In this document: one piece after another, positions 17,363 to 27,619 of the stretch
How positions within the stretch are numbered: the stretch's first letter is position 1
Layout of the letters: every line of letters begins with the position of its first letter
Assembly: GCF_025153475.1 (NCBI RefSeq)
Contig: NZ_JANZXA010000002.1
Location: forward strand, 310,001-374,000
DNA length: 64,000 nucleotides
Source of the DNA: Novosphingobium mangrovisedimenti
Lineage (GTDB): Bacteria > Pseudomonadota > Alphaproteobacteria > Sphingomonadales > Sphingomonadaceae
Direction: 5' to 3'
Program-made: the position numbers and the translations under genes
Notes under the pieces: model-generated
What the model was told of the DNA's origin: nothing
Seen by the model: only the letters and a program-made list of their open reading frames with translations
Databases searched by the model: none

Positions 17363-18061
17363 TCAATAGGATCCGCGCGCGAAGACGACGGCCGGAACTG
17401 TCTTGCACAGCAGCCACGTATCCAGCGCGAGGCTTTTGCGCGCGATATAGGAGACGTCCATTTCCACGCGTTGCTGGTACGAGGTGTCGCTTCTGCCGCT
17501 CGTCTGCCACAGGCCCGTCAGGCCCGGCCGCACCAGGCAATAGTGCTCGAAATGATGGCCGTAGCGGCTCACTTCGGCGTCGACGATCGGCCTTGGTCCG
17601 ACAAGGCTCATGTCCCCCCGCAGGACATTGATGAGCTGCGGGAATTCGTCGAGGCTGAGCTTGCGCATGATCGCCCCGATCGGCGTGACGCGCGGGTCCG
17701 CCTTGAGCTTGCATGTTTCCTGCCATTCGTGCCGGGCATCGGGGTTCGACTTCAGATGCTCGAGAAGAACTGCGTCGCCATCCACGCGCATCGAGCGAAA
17801 CTTGAGACAGTTGAAGTACCGCCCGCGGTAACCGACCCTCCTGTGCACGAAAAAAATCGGCCCCGGGTCGCTCACGTACAGGACAGTGGTCAGCAACACC
17901 AGAAACGGGAAGACCACGACGAGGATGGCCATGGCCACGACAATATCGAAACTCCGCCACATGCCGGCTTCCAGCCTCGATACCGGGCGCGGCGGAACAT
18001 GCGCCCACCCCACAAAGTAACCTGAAGAACTGACGGACCGCGAACCAACCGTTCTTGTCAC
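17363..18061 (-). CDS. Exopolysaccharide sugar-phosphate transferase (WcaJ/ExoY type, short form)
   Basis: A 232-residue polyprenyl-phosphate hexose-1-phosphate transferase. After one TM helix (about residues 37-62) come the family blocks K-F-R-S-M, L-D-E-F-P-Q-L-I-N-V, M-S-L-V-G-P-R-P and P-G-L-T-G-L-W-Q. The multi-TM N-terminal half of full-size WcaJ is absent, as in ExoY/PssA. It would load the first sugar phosphate onto undecaprenyl phosphate at the inner membrane. A neighbouring sulfotransferase and flippase point to surface polysaccharide synthesis. Confidence 0.92.
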   Translation of the reverse strand: MTRTVGSRSVSSSGYFVGWAHVPPRPVSRLEAGMWRSFDIVVAMAILVVVFPFLVLLTTVLYVSDPGPIFFVHRRVGYRGRYFNCLKFRSMRVDGDAVLLEHLKSNPDARHEWQETCKLKADPRVTPIGAIMRKLSLDEFPQLINVLRGDMSLVGPRPIVDAEVSRYGHHFEHYCLVRPGLTGLWQTSGRSDTSYQQRVEMDVSYIARKSLALDTWLLCKTVPAVVFARGSY

Positions 18062-18368
18062 TCACTCCTCCCTGAAGGTGACGCCGGAGCAGTTTATTAC
18101 CGGACAGCCAATCGCTACCATTGGTTATTTCGCGCCTGCAACGAGAACTATATTCAGTTTGGCTTGTTATTTTTTCCATAAAATAGAACATTTATAGTAT
18201 TTTTACGGAAAAATATGGAATATTTACGCAGTTACTCTGAGAGGTAATACATATAAAAGCGAAGAACAGTATCCGCACGAAACGCGAAGAGCCACCAACA
18301 TGCCCGCGCAGAAAGTTCGACAATGGAGAGATTCTCGATCGCGCCTGATGCCACCGAGCTGATCCGGG
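18062..18368. promoter_or_regulatory. AT-rich intergenic region upstream of the sugar transferase
   Basis: A 307-base gap, strongly AT-rich between about 18120 and 18270 against a GC-rich background, with runs such as TTATTTTTTCC and GTATTTTTACGG. It probably holds the promoter of the minus-strand sugar transferase and may bind a nucleoid or H-NS-like silencer. No gene is visible in it. Confidence 0.5.
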
Positions 18369-19214
18369 TCAGACGGAAGCCCGATCTTCCAGGAACAGGT
18401 TGCTGAGCCGCCGGTAGCGGTCCTGCGCTTCGTTCAGGAGATCGGCTCGCAGTTCGAGCCGCAGATCCTCGCGAGGAGCGCCCGACAGCGCAGGATCGAT
18501 CCGGGTATGACGCCCGCTCACAAGCGGGTCTCCACCTCCGCCCCGGCGCGATGCCGCCGGGCTCGTGTAAATGTTCTTCAACGGCGGCACGAAACCCAGC
18601 CGCTCCGAAATGCATTCCAGCGCATGTGCCGGATCCCCCATGAGCGCTTCATGGGTCAGTCCGATCCGCCGCCTTGCGGGGAACCCGTGCCATAGCGCCT
18701 CCAGCATGGCGAGCCGTTCGACGTAGTAGCCCGCGGCTTCCTCCCGCGTGCCGTACTCGTTCTTCTTCAGCCCGGCGAAAAGCCTGACGATCGATCCGAT
18801 CGCATCGCCCGGCCGCCTGACGACGAAAATCGCGCGGGCGTCGAAGAATTCGGGCGGAACGGCATCGTCGTGCCGGGAATGCAGGATCTTGTCGAAAAGC
18901 CATGGCGCCTGCGGCTTCCAGCCGCCCCGGCGCATCTGGTTGAGCGCCAGCTGCCCCAGTGCAGTCTCCCCGTCGTGGCGGATATGCGCTTCCCCGTAGC
19001 CGCTGACATCGGGACGCGAACACAGAATGTTGGACAGCGCGGTGGATCCGCAGCGCATATGCGCGAGGATGAACACGCAGTTGCGGTATCGGTATCGCGG
19101 CACGGAGCGGCTGAGCAACCAGCCCGCAGTTCGCTTTCCGGTATCCCGCAAGAGAGCTTTCATGGACTGCAGGATAGCGCGTCGCGACCGACGATCGGCA
19201 GCAATTGCCTCCAT
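18369..19214 (-). CDS. Sulfotransferase family protein
   Basis: A 281-residue PAPS-dependent sulfotransferase. The 5'-phosphosulfate loop is readable as H-M-R-C-G-S-T-A-L-S-N-I-L near residue 52. The 3'-phosphate segment V-V-R-R-P-G-D-A-I-G-S is near 130. No TM helix or signal peptide is obvious, so it would act in the cytoplasm on a lipid-linked or soluble sugar. An internal ATG at 19163 is an alternative start. Placed between the sugar transferase and the flippase, it may sulfate the polysaccharide unit. Confidence 0.82.
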   Translation of the reverse strand: MEAIAADRRSRRAILQSMKALLRDTGKRTAGWLLSRSVPRYRYRNCVFILAHMRCGSTALSNILCSRPDVSGYGEAHIRHDGETALGQLALNQMRRGGWKPQAPWLFDKILHSRHDDAVPPEFFDARAIFVVRRPGDAIGSIVRLFAGLKKNEYGTREEAAGYYVERLAMLEALWHGFPARRRIGLTHEALMGDPAHALECISERLGFVPPLKNIYTSPAASRRGGGGDPLVSGRHTRIDPALSGAPREDLRLELRADLLNEAQDRYRRLSNLFLEDRASV

Positions 19215-19332
19215 CCCGGCGGCAATTGGAATTCAACGGTCGGCGCCGGGTGATACAAACGGGTGATCAACACACCCCGAGGTCCCGCCGCCCCCCGTAC
19301 CTCCTCCGAACTCTGCTGGTGAGACGTACCCG

Positions 19333-20802
19333 ATGACCATACCCGGCGCGGTTCCGCGCAAGCGCGCGTTTCGTTCAGCGGGCCGGCAAGGGAGCAAGGC
19401 ACTGTTCGCCTTTTCCGCGCGTGGGCTGCAGCAGGTCTCTACCCTTGTCATCACGCTGCTGGCCGCGCGTTTCCTCCTGCCGTCCGAATATGGCATCTAC
19501 AGCCTGGGCATCGTCTTCATCGTGCTTGTCCAGACGATGACCTACACCGGCTTCTACCAGTTCATCCTGACCGCCAGGGAAGATGATGGCGCTGTCCTCT
19601 CCACCTGCTTCTGGCTGATCGTCGGGCTCGTGTCGCTGGCCTCGCTGCTGCTGGCGCTGGCCGCGTTTCCTCTGGAATGGATGTTTCAGGCCAGACCGCT
19701 TGGCACCGTGCTCGTCCTGCTGGCACTGATCCAGCCTCTGGCCAGCATCGGCGCATGGTCCTCGGCCACCCTGCTGCGACGCGGCGAGGTCATGCGCAAT
19801 TTCGCGGTGATGTTCGTGCAGAACCTCGTGGCGCTCCTTGGCGGAGCGGTGCTGCTGGTCACGTGGCATTCGATCTACGCGCTGGTCGCCTTTCGCTATC
19901 TGCGCGTCCTGACCGGTGCGATCCTTTACGCCCTGCTCGGGCGCGATCGCCCGCGGCTGATCTTCCGCCGGGATCTGGCGGGGAGAGCCATGGCCTTCTC
20001 CGGAAGCCTGTACGGATCGCGCCTGCTCAATTTCCTTGCACGCTATGCCGCGGACCTGCTGCTGGGCGCGTTCCATTCGCCGACGGCGGTCGGCCTCTAT
20101 CGCTTCGGAAGCCGGGTCGCGACCGGGGCCACCGACGTCTTCACCCAGCCCATGTGCACTTTCGCAGCGACCCAGTTCGGGGCGGCTGCGCGGCAGGACA
20201 AGGACCTGGCGACACCACTCGCCCGCTTTGCCGGCACGATCACCTTGCTCAGCGGCATTGCCGGAGCCGTGATCATCGTGTTCGCGCGCGACGTGATCGC
20301 GATCTTCTTCCAGCCGTCCTATTTCGCCGCACTGGTCGTGACCTACGCCATGGCCCTGCGCGGTGCCGCCAGTGTCGGCCAGACGCTTGTCGAGCCTGTT
20401 TTCGCGGCGCTGGGCCGGACCGGCCGTGTGATGATGTTCGACATGGTATCCACGGCGATTTCGATCGCGGCGATCTTTGCTGCGTCTCCGTTCGGGCTGG
20501 AAGTTCTGGCCTGGATACAGGCCCTCGTCGTGCTGGGCACCACGGCCTGGGCCTTCCACCTGCTGCGCTGGCAGGGCCGCATCCGGATCGGCGGCGCAGT
20601 GCGCAATCTGGCCGGAGCCGCCGCCCTGTCCGCAGGGTACGGCCTCGTCCTGTTCGCCGGCCGCGCCATGCTTTCATGGGTACCGGTCGACCGCATCGAA
20701 GCGCTTGGGCTGGGGCTCGTCACTGCCGCACTGCTGGCTCTGGCCGTGCTCGCGCTTGCCGCGCGGCTGCGCGTGTTCAGCCTCGGGGCGTTCTCCGGCT
20801 AG
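19333..20802 (+). CDS. Oligosaccharide flippase family protein (Wzx/MOP)
   Basis: A 489-residue polytopic membrane protein with about 12-14 hydrophobic helices and a basic N-terminus. The pattern is typical of MOP-superfamily flippases that move lipid-linked repeat units to the periplasmic face. It is divergent from the sulfotransferase gene (118-base gap). Its stop overlaps the stop of the convergent glgX gene by 4 bases. Confidence 0.88.
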   Translation: MTIPGAVPRKRAFRSAGRQGSKALFAFSARGLQQVSTLVITLLAARFLLPSEYGIYSLGIVFIVLVQTMTYTGFYQFILTAREDDGAVLSTCFWLIVGLVSLASLLLALAAFPLEWMFQARPLGTVLVLLALIQPLASIGAWSSATLLRRGEVMRNFAVMFVQNLVALLGGAVLLVTWHSIYALVAFRYLRVLTGAILYALLGRDRPRLIFRRDLAGRAMAFSGSLYGSRLLNFLARYAADLLLGAFHSPTAVGLYRFGSRVATGATDVFTQPMCTFAATQFGAAARQDKDLATPLARFAGTITLLSGIAGAVIIVFARDVIAIFFQPSYFAALVVTYAMALRGAASVGQTLVEPVFAALGRTGRVMMFDMVSTAISIAAIFAASPFGLEVLAWIQALVVLGTTAWAFHLLRWQGRIRIGGAVRNLAGAAALSAGYGLVLFAGRAMLSWVPVDRIEALGLGLVTAALLALAVLALAARLRVFSLGAFSG

Positions 20803-22619
20803 GCCGTAAAGTCTATGGCCACCAGATGACGCGCCCTGCAGATCTCGACGCGCAGTTCACCTTCGCCGGAGTCTTCCTCGGCTTCCGCATCGTAGATGAA
20901 GGAATGGCCGTTGGGATGCTCCCAGTCTTCCACCGTCATCAATTGCCCCTCGCCGGTGAGCCAGCGCACCTTGTCCGGGAAACGGGCAAAGGAACGCAGG
21001 CGCCCGTGCCGTCTGGCGGAAAGCTCGGCAACATAGTCTTCCAGGGCGATGTCGCGGTTCTCCCAATCGACCCAGCCGAGCGCATTGTCCTGACAATAGG
21101 CGTTGTTGTTGCCCTGCTGGCTGCGCCCGAACTCGTCTCCCGCCGTGAGCATGATCGTGCCGGTCGAGGCGAACAGCGTGCCGAGCAGCGCCTTGAGATC
21201 GGCCTTGCGCTCGGCCAGCACCACGGGATTGTCGGTGGGCCCTTCGACGCCGTTGTTCCAGCTGAAGTTTTCGCCATGCCCATCGCGGTTGTTCTCGCCG
21301 TTGGCCTCATTGTGGCGGTGCGCGTAGGAGACGACATCGGCCAACGTGAAACCATCATGCGCGGCGAGGAAATTGACCGAGCGGCAGTCCGAATGGGGTT
21401 GATGCGGGCCGAACACGTCGGAAGAGCCCGCCAAGCGCGTCGCCAGCGTGCCGATCCCTTCCTCGCCCTTCCAGAAGCGGCGCACGTCATCGCGGAAACG
21501 ATCGTTCCATTCGAGCCAGTGCGCGGGAAAGTTGCCGAGATGATAGCCGTTGGGGCCGATGTCCCAGGGCTCTGCGATCAGCACGCGATCGGTAAGCAGC
21601 GGATCGTCCTCGATCTCGGCAAAGATCGGGGCGGCCGGCTCGAATCCGGGGCTGCGCGCCATGACCGGGGCAAGATCGAAACGGAATCCGTCGATGCCGC
21701 AATGGGCGACGAAGTGACGCATGGTATCGAGCGCGAGGCGGCGCACGGCGGGATTGGCAAAGTCGAGCGTATTCCCGCAGCCGGTATCGTTGATCAGCGT
21801 CCCGTCGGGCGCATGGGCGTAGGCCGCATTGTCGAGACCGCGCAGCGACAGCACGCCCCCACCCATGTCGCTTTCACCCGAATGGTTGAAGACCACATCG
21901 AGCAGCACTCCGATACCCTCCGCATGGAGTGCCGCCACGGTATCGCGCAGTTCCGCGACACCGCCCGGGCACAAGCCGGGATCGAGCGCCATCATCGCCA
22001 CGGGATTGTAGCCCCAGGCATTGACCAGCCCGAGCGGCTTCAGGTGGCGCTCATCGACCCAGGCCACCACCGGCATGAGTTCGACGGCATTGACGCTCAG
22101 CTTCTTCAGGTGCGCGATGACAGCCGGGTGCGCCAGCGCGCCAACCGTTCCGCGCACGTGTTCGGGCACCTCGGGATGCCGGATCGTGAAGGCCCGCACG
22201 TTGAGTTCGTAAACAAGGCCGCCGCGCGCGAAAACCGGCGGTTCCTTCGGCAAGGGCTCCATGGGCGCCGGAACGATCGCGCGCGGCACGATGTCTGCCG
22301 TATCCTCGCCGTAGATGCCAAGGCGTGGGTCCTGGACGAAGCGCCGGTCCAGTTCCACGGCATAGGGGTCGACCAGCAGCTTGGCGGGATCGAACCATTG
22401 TTCGTGCGACGGCCCCCATTCGCCCGCCGCGCGATAGCCGTAGCGGGTTCCCGACAGGTTTCCGGGCAGTTCGATCGTCCAGTCCGGGCCATTACGCTCC
22501 ATCGGATGGCGTGTTTCCCCGCCGTCGACGAACAGACACAGCCAGACGATGTCTGCGAGTGGCGAACGAACGGCGAAGCGCGTCGATTGCGCGCTGGCAA
22601 CAGCTCCCAGTTCGGTCAT
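20799..22619 (-). CDS. glgX: Glycogen debranching enzyme GlgX
   Basis: A 606-residue GH13 isoamylase-type enzyme that cleaves alpha-1,6 branches left by glycogen phosphorylase. GH13 blocks are present: D-V-V-F-N-H, F-R-F-D-L-A (nucleophile Asp), L-I-A-E-P-W-D (acid Glu) and F-L-A-A-H-D. It is about 50 residues shorter than the E. coli enzyme. The ATG overlaps the glgA stop (ATGA). It is last in the minus-strand glycogen operon. Confidence 0.95.
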   Translation of the reverse strand: MTELGAVASAQSTRFAVRSPLADIVWLCLFVDGGETRHPMERNGPDWTIELPGNLSGTRYGYRAAGEWGPSHEQWFDPAKLLVDPYAVELDRRFVQDPRLGIYGEDTADIVPRAIVPAPMEPLPKEPPVFARGGLVYELNVRAFTIRHPEVPEHVRGTVGALAHPAVIAHLKKLSVNAVELMPVVAWVDERHLKPLGLVNAWGYNPVAMMALDPGLCPGGVAELRDTVAALHAEGIGVLLDVVFNHSGESDMGGGVLSLRGLDNAAYAHAPDGTLINDTGCGNTLDFANPAVRRLALDTMRHFVAHCGIDGFRFDLAPVMARSPGFEPAAPIFAEIEDDPLLTDRVLIAEPWDIGPNGYHLGNFPAHWLEWNDRFRDDVRRFWKGEEGIGTLATRLAGSSDVFGPHQPHSDCRSVNFLAAHDGFTLADVVSYAHRHNEANGENNRDGHGENFSWNNGVEGPTDNPVVLAERKADLKALLGTLFASTGTIMLTAGDEFGRSQQGNNNAYCQDNALGWVDWENRDIALEDYVAELSARRHGRLRSFARFPDKVRWLTGEGQLMTVEDWEHPNGHSFIYDAEAEEDSGEGELRVEICRARHLVAIDFTA

Positions 22620-24079
22620 GCAGTCAAGGCTCGATAGAGATCGGCGTAGGCCTTGCCACTTGCCTTCCACGAGAAATCGCACTTCATCGCGTTCTTGCGG
22701 ATGCGCGCCCAGGTCTCGTGCTGGTGGTAGAGCGCAACCGTGCGGGTCAGCGCCGCGGCAAGGGCATCGTAGGTCACGCCATCGAACTGCACGCCCGTTG
22801 CGCATCCGGCGGCCAGCGCGGCCGGGTTCGCGTCGATCACCGTGTCGGCAAGACCACCCGTCCGCGATACCACGGGCAGGCAGCCATAGGCCAGACCGTA
22901 AAGCTGGGTCAGCCCGCACGGCTCGAAGCGGGAAGGCAGCAGGATGGCATCGCCCCCGCCCTGCATCAGGTGCGAAAGATCCTCGTTGTAGCCGATCCGA
23001 ATGCCGATGCGCCCCGGATGGCGAGCCGCGGCCTCATGAAGACCCCGTTCCATCAGATGATCGCCCGAGCCGAGCAGCGCGAGGCGTCCGCCGATACCCA
23101 CGAGATGGTCCAGCACCTCCAGAAGGACGTCCATGCCTTTCTGCCAGGTCAGGCGAGAGATGACGACGAAGAGCGGACTGTCGTCCTCGTTCAGGCCGAA
23201 TTCCGCCTCGAGCGCGCGCTTGTTGGCTATGCGTCTTTCGATCGTGCGGTGGCTGTAGCATGCGGCCAGCGCGGGATCGCTTGCCGGATTCCACAAGTCC
23301 GTGTCGATGCCGTTGAGGATGCCGTGAACGGCATTGCCCCGCGCCACGATCAGCCCTTCCAGCCCCATCCCGAACGCGCTGGAGCGGATCTCGCGGGCAT
23401 AAGTCGGGCTCACCGCCGTCACCGCGTCGGCACAGGCGATCCCAGCCTTCAGCATGCCCACGCCGCCATGGTACTCGACCGCGTCCATCGACCATGCGGC
23501 AGGCGGCAGACCCAGCCTTGGAAAGACTTCCCGGCCGAACCAGCCCTGGAACGCCATGTTGTGGATCGTCACGATCGAGGGAACCGCAGCCTCCCCTCCA
23601 AATGGCGCGAAGCGAAGGTAGGCTGCGGTCATCGCCGCCTGCCAGTCATGCGCATGGACAAGATCGAAACGCTGCGCCTTGCCGCGCTTGACGATCGCGC
23701 CGCCGGCAATATCCGCCGCCGCGCGGGAGAGCGCCGAGAAGCGCTGCCAGTTGTCGCCCCAGTCCTGCCCCGCCGCATCGGCATAGGGCGCCCCCTCGCG
23801 GATGAAGAGCGCGGGCGCATCGAGAACGAGGAGCGGATGGCCGCTGTCCAGCTTGCCCGCCACCAGCCGCGCCGGCGTGCCCAGTAGCGAATCCCAGGTG
23901 TGGAGCGCCCGCGCCCGCTTGAGCGACTGCATGACGGCAGGGTACCCCGGCAGCAACGTAGTCAGTTCAACGCCATGCGGCTCCAGCGCACCGGGCAATG
24001 CCCCCACGACATCGGCCAGACCGCCGGTCTTCACGAGCGGCACGGCCTCGGAGGCAACGGACAGGACTTTCAGAGGCAA
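22616..24079 (-). CDS. glgA: Glycogen synthase
   Basis: A 487-residue GT5 enzyme that extends alpha-1,4-glucan from ADP-glucose. The substrate loop V-K-T-G-G-L-A-D-V is near residue 17. The C-terminal part has P-S-R-F-E-P-C-G-L-T-Q-L with the catalytic Glu, and S-R-T-G-G-L-A-D-T-V. Length is normal. It follows glgC with an 81-base gap and is coupled to glgX. Confidence 0.96.
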   Translation of the reverse strand: MPLKVLSVASEAVPLVKTGGLADVVGALPGALEPHGVELTTLLPGYPAVMQSLKRARALHTWDSLLGTPARLVAGKLDSGHPLLVLDAPALFIREGAPYADAAGQDWGDNWQRFSALSRAAADIAGGAIVKRGKAQRFDLVHAHDWQAAMTAAYLRFAPFGGEAAVPSIVTIHNMAFQGWFGREVFPRLGLPPAAWSMDAVEYHGGVGMLKAGIACADAVTAVSPTYAREIRSSAFGMGLEGLIVARGNAVHGILNGIDTDLWNPASDPALAACYSHRTIERRIANKRALEAEFGLNEDDSPLFVVISRLTWQKGMDVLLEVLDHLVGIGGRLALLGSGDHLMERGLHEAAARHPGRIGIRIGYNEDLSHLMQGGGDAILLPSRFEPCGLTQLYGLAYGCLPVVSRTGGLADTVIDANPAALAAGCATGVQFDGVTYDALAAALTRTVALYHQHETWARIRKNAMKCDFSWKASGKAYADLYRALTA

Positions 24080-24160
24080 ATTGTCAGTTCCCGCAATTCT
24101 TCACGGCCAGCAGCCGAAGGCGGCCTACACGAACGAACCGCGACGAGAAACGGGCAAATA

Positions 24161-25423
24161 TCAAAGCTCGAGCCGGTCTATCATCGGTTTGGTAATCAGG
24201 CAGACGCCGTTGTCGGTGCGACGGAACCGCTGTCCGTCGAGTATCGGGTCCTCGCCCACCACCAGCCCTTCGGGGATGCGAACGCCGGAATCGATGATGA
24301 CCCGGCTCATGCGTGCATGGCGGCCAATGTTGCAGTAAGGCAGGATCACGGCCTCATCGACGCTGGACCAGCTGCCCATCTTCACCCCGGTGAACAGCAG
24401 CGAGCGGCGCGCCGTCGCGCCCGAAACGATGCAGTCCTGGCTGATGAGCGAAGAGATCGCCTGCCCGCGCCGGCCTTCCTCATCATGGACGAACTTGGCC
24501 GGCGCGGCGACGACCGTATCGGTCCAGATCGGCCAGTCGCGGTCGTACATGTTGAGCTTGGGAACGGTGTCGGTGAGATCGAGATTGGCCTCGAAATAGG
24601 CATCCACGGTGCCCACGTCGCGCCAGTACTCCTCGATTTCCTCCGCCGCGCGGATGCACGAGGCGGTGAAGCGGTGCGCCTGCGCCTTCCCGTGCTTGAC
24701 GATATGCGGGATGATGTCGCCGCCAAAGTCCCGCTTGGAATTCGGATCGGCGGCATCGCGCCGCAGTTCCTCGAACAGGAACTCCGTGTCGAACACGTAG
24801 ATGCCCATGGAGGCGAGCGCGTGATCGGGATCACCGGGAATGCACGGTGGATCGGCGGGCTTTTCCAGGAATGACGTGATGACGTCGTTTTCATCGACAT
24901 GCATCACGCCAAAGCCCGTTGCATCCATGCGCGGCACGACCAGACAGCCCACCGTGACGTCCGCGCCCGAGTTGACGTGCTGCTGCAACATCAGCTCGTA
25001 GTCCATCTTGTAGATGTGATCGCCCGCCAGGATCACCATGTACTTGGGCGTATAGGCCTCGATGATGTCGATGTTCTGGTAGACCGCATCGGCCGTGCCT
25101 TCGTACCACAGCATCTCGGAAATGCGCTGGCTCGCGGGCAGGATGTCGAAGCTTTCGTTGCGCTCCGGGCGCATGAAGTTCCAGGCGCGGTTCATGTGCC
25201 GGATCAGGCTATGCGCCTTGTACTGCGTGGCGACGCCGATGCGGCGGATGCCCGAATTGATCGCGTTGGAAAGCGCGAAGTCGATGATCCGGCTCATGCC
25301 GCCGAAATAGACCGCAGGCTTGGCGCGGTTGTCGGTCAGTTCCTTCAGGCGGCTCCCGCGCCCTCCAGCCAGGACATAGGCCATGGCCTCGCGCGCAAGC
25401 GGCTGTCCGGTCGGCATCCTCAT
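24161..25423 (-). CDS. glgC: Glucose-1-phosphate adenylyltransferase
   Basis: A 420-residue ADP-glucose pyrophosphorylase making ADP-glucose from ATP and glucose-1-phosphate, the committed step of glycogen synthesis. The N-terminal nucleotidyltransferase motif is [10 protein letters not shown] with the nearby R-A-K-P-A-V; the effector and substrate region includes G-T-A-D-A-V-Y-Q-N. The C-terminal beta-helix is intact. It lies 30 bases downstream of glgB. Confidence 0.96.
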   Translation of the reverse strand: MRMPTGQPLAREAMAYVLAGGRGSRLKELTDNRAKPAVYFGGMSRIIDFALSNAINSGIRRIGVATQYKAHSLIRHMNRAWNFMRPERNESFDILPASQRISEMLWYEGTADAVYQNIDIIEAYTPKYMVILAGDHIYKMDYELMLQQHVNSGADVTVGCLVVPRMDATGFGVMHVDENDVITSFLEKPADPPCIPGDPDHALASMGIYVFDTEFLFEELRRDAADPNSKRDFGGDIIPHIVKHGKAQAHRFTASCIRAAEEIEEYWRDVGTVDAYFEANLDLTDTVPKLNMYDRDWPIWTDTVVAAPAKFVHDEEGRRGQAISSLISQDCIVSGATARRSLLFTGVKMGSWSSVDEAVILPYCNIGRHARMSRVIIDSGVRIPEGLVVGEDPILDGQRFRRTDNGVCLITKPMIDRLEL

Positions 25424-25453
25424 CGCAGTATCCTTCTCCTGTTCAACCCGGAC

Positions 25454-27619
25454 TCAACCGGCATATTCGAGCATGATTGTCGCAAGTGGCGGCAGTGTGA
25501 CCATGGCATGTCCATCGGCGGCCTTTACCTGCCCCAGATTGCCCTTGCCCGTCCCTCCGTAGTGAATGGAATCCGAGTTCAGGATCTCGTTCCACTTGCC
25601 GGCCAGCGGCAGCGGCAGGCGGTAGTTCGTGCGCATCGCCGGCGTCATGTTGGAGACGACGGCCACCGGGTTGACGCCCGGCCCCTTGCGCAACCAGGCA
25701 AAGACCGAATTCCCGGCATCGTCCACCACCAGCCACTCGAACCCGCCTGCTTCGCAATCGAGCGCATGGAGCGCTGGCTTGGCGCGATAGAGGCGGTTGA
25801 GATCCTTCACGAGATTGCGCACGCCCTCGTGCGCGGGGGCATCGCGCAAGTCCCAGTCGAGCGCGCGCTCTTCGCTCCATTCGCGGCGTTGTGCGAATTC
25901 CTGCCCCATGAACAGCAGCTTCTTGCCCGGATAGCCCCACATCAACGCGTAGTAGGCGCGAAGGTTCGCGAACTGCTGCCAATCGTCACCGCTCATCTTG
26001 GCGAGCAGCGAGCCCTTGCCGTGCACGACTTCGTCGTGGCTGAGCGGCAGGACGAAGTTTTCCGAGAACGCGTACATCAGCCCGAAGGTGATGTCGTCGT
26101 GGTGATAGCGCCGGTGCACGCAATCGCGGCTCATGTAGCGCAGCGTGTCGTGCATGAAGCCCATGTTCCACTTGAACCCGAAGCCCAGCGCGGAAGAGCC
26201 GCCGCGCTCATCGGCGGGCTGGGTCACGCCCGGCCAGGCGGTCGATTCCTCGGCGAAAGTGATGAAGCCGGGGTGCTGCCCGTAGACGGCGCGGTTGGTC
26301 GCGCGCAGGAATTCCACCGCTTCCCAGTTCTCGCGCCCCCCCTGGGCGTTGGGAAGCCATTCGCCTTCCTTGCGCGAATAGTCGCGGTAGAGCATCGAGG
26401 CGACCGCATCGACGCGCAGTCCGTCGACGTGATAGCGCTCGGCCCAGAACAGCGCGTTGTTGACGAGGAAGCTCTGCACCTCGCGCCGGCCGAAGTTGTA
26501 GATCAGCGTGTTCCAGTCCGGCTGATAGCCCAGCCTGGGATCCTCGTGCTCGTAGAGCGCGGTCCCGTCGAAGCGGACCAGGCCATGCTCGTCGGTCGGG
26601 AAATGGGCCGGCACCCAGTCGAGGATCACGCCGATGCCGGCACGGTGTGCCCCGTCCACGAAACGGGCGAAACCGGCCGGTTCGCCGAACCGGGAGGTCG
26701 GCGCGTAAAGGCCGGTCGTCTGATAGCCCCACGAAGGATCGTAGGGATGTTCGCTGATCGGCAGGAACTCGATATGGGTAAAACCCATCTCGACCACGTA
26801 GGGGATGAGCTGGTCGGCCAGATCGTCCCAGTTGAGGAACCAGTTCCAGCGGTCGCGCTGCCACGAGCCGGCATGGACTTCGTAGATCGAAACCGGGACC
26901 TTGCGCGGATCGACCGAGGCCCAGTGTGCGCGGTGCTTGTCATCGCCCCAGTCGAGCTTGGCCGGCACCGCCGTCATCGAGGCGTTGCTGGGACGAAGCT
27001 CGGACATGAAGGCAAAGGGATCGGCCTTGAGCGGCTGCACCACCCCGTCGGCGCCGACGATGTGATACTTATAGGCCCGATAGTCGCCGATGTCGGGAAT
27101 GAATATCTCCCACACGCCGATGTCCCTGCGGTTGCGCATGACATGGCGTCGGGCATCCCAGTCGTTGAAGTCGCCAACGACGCTGACGCTGCGGGCGTTG
27201 GGCGCCCACACCGCGAAATGCACGCCGTTGCAGCCTTCGTGCTCGATAAGGTGTGCGCCCAGCTTGTCGAACAGCCGGAAGTGCGTGCCCTGCGCGATCA
27301 GCAGGTCATCGACGGGCCCGAGCACCGGCCCGAAGGTATAGGCATCGGTCACCAGCCAGTCGTGCCCGTGCGCGGTGCAGCGGTAGCGGATCGGCTGCGG
27401 CCTGCAAGGCAGGCGCCCTTCGAAAAGGAAGCGGTCGTCGATCTTGCCGAGCGTACCGAGGCGATCGCCGTCGAGGCTGAATGCCTCCACCTCGTCCGCA
27501 CCGGGCAGGATCGCGCGAACGAACGTGCCGTCAGGTGCGGAATGCGTGCCGAGAAGCGCAAACGGATCTGCGTAGGTGCCTTGAAGCAGGGATTCGATGG
27601 CGCTTTCGGGTGGCTTCAC
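25454..27619 (-). CDS. glgB: 1,4-alpha-glucan branching enzyme
   Basis: A 721-residue GH13 branching enzyme with N-terminal CBM48-type domains, then the catalytic barrel: G-L-R-V-D-A-V-A (nucleophile Asp), F-A-E-E-S-T-A-W (acid Glu) and L-S-H-D-E-V. The start is a GTG at 27619 overlapping the glgP stop (GTGA), giving the expected family length against 728 in E. coli. It makes alpha-1,6 branches in glycogen. Confidence 0.95.
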   Translation of the reverse strand: MKPPESAIESLLQGTYADPFALLGTHSAPDGTFVRAILPGADEVEAFSLDGDRLGTLGKIDDRFLFEGRLPCRPQPIRYRCTAHGHDWLVTDAYTFGPVLGPVDDLLIAQGTHFRLFDKLGAHLIEHEGCNGVHFAVWAPNARSVSVVGDFNDWDARRHVMRNRRDIGVWEIFIPDIGDYRAYKYHIVGADGVVQPLKADPFAFMSELRPSNASMTAVPAKLDWGDDKHRAHWASVDPRKVPVSIYEVHAGSWQRDRWNWFLNWDDLADQLIPYVVEMGFTHIEFLPISEHPYDPSWGYQTTGLYAPTSRFGEPAGFARFVDGAHRAGIGVILDWVPAHFPTDEHGLVRFDGTALYEHEDPRLGYQPDWNTLIYNFGRREVQSFLVNNALFWAERYHVDGLRVDAVASMLYRDYSRKEGEWLPNAQGGRENWEAVEFLRATNRAVYGQHPGFITFAEESTAWPGVTQPADERGGSSALGFGFKWNMGFMHDTLRYMSRDCVHRRYHHDDITFGLMYAFSENFVLPLSHDEVVHGKGSLLAKMSGDDWQQFANLRAYYALMWGYPGKKLLFMGQEFAQRREWSEERALDWDLRDAPAHEGVRNLVKDLNRLYRAKPALHALDCEAGGFEWLVVDDAGNSVFAWLRKGPGVNPVAVVSNMTPAMRTNYRLPLPLAGKWNEILNSDSIHYGGTGKGNLGQVKAADGHAMVTLPPLATIMLEYAG

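Noticed and set aside
19677..22637. A ~986-codon plus-strand frame over the flippase end and glgX.
   Set aside because: It crosses two convergent real genes and shows no domain order; caused by strong third-position GC.
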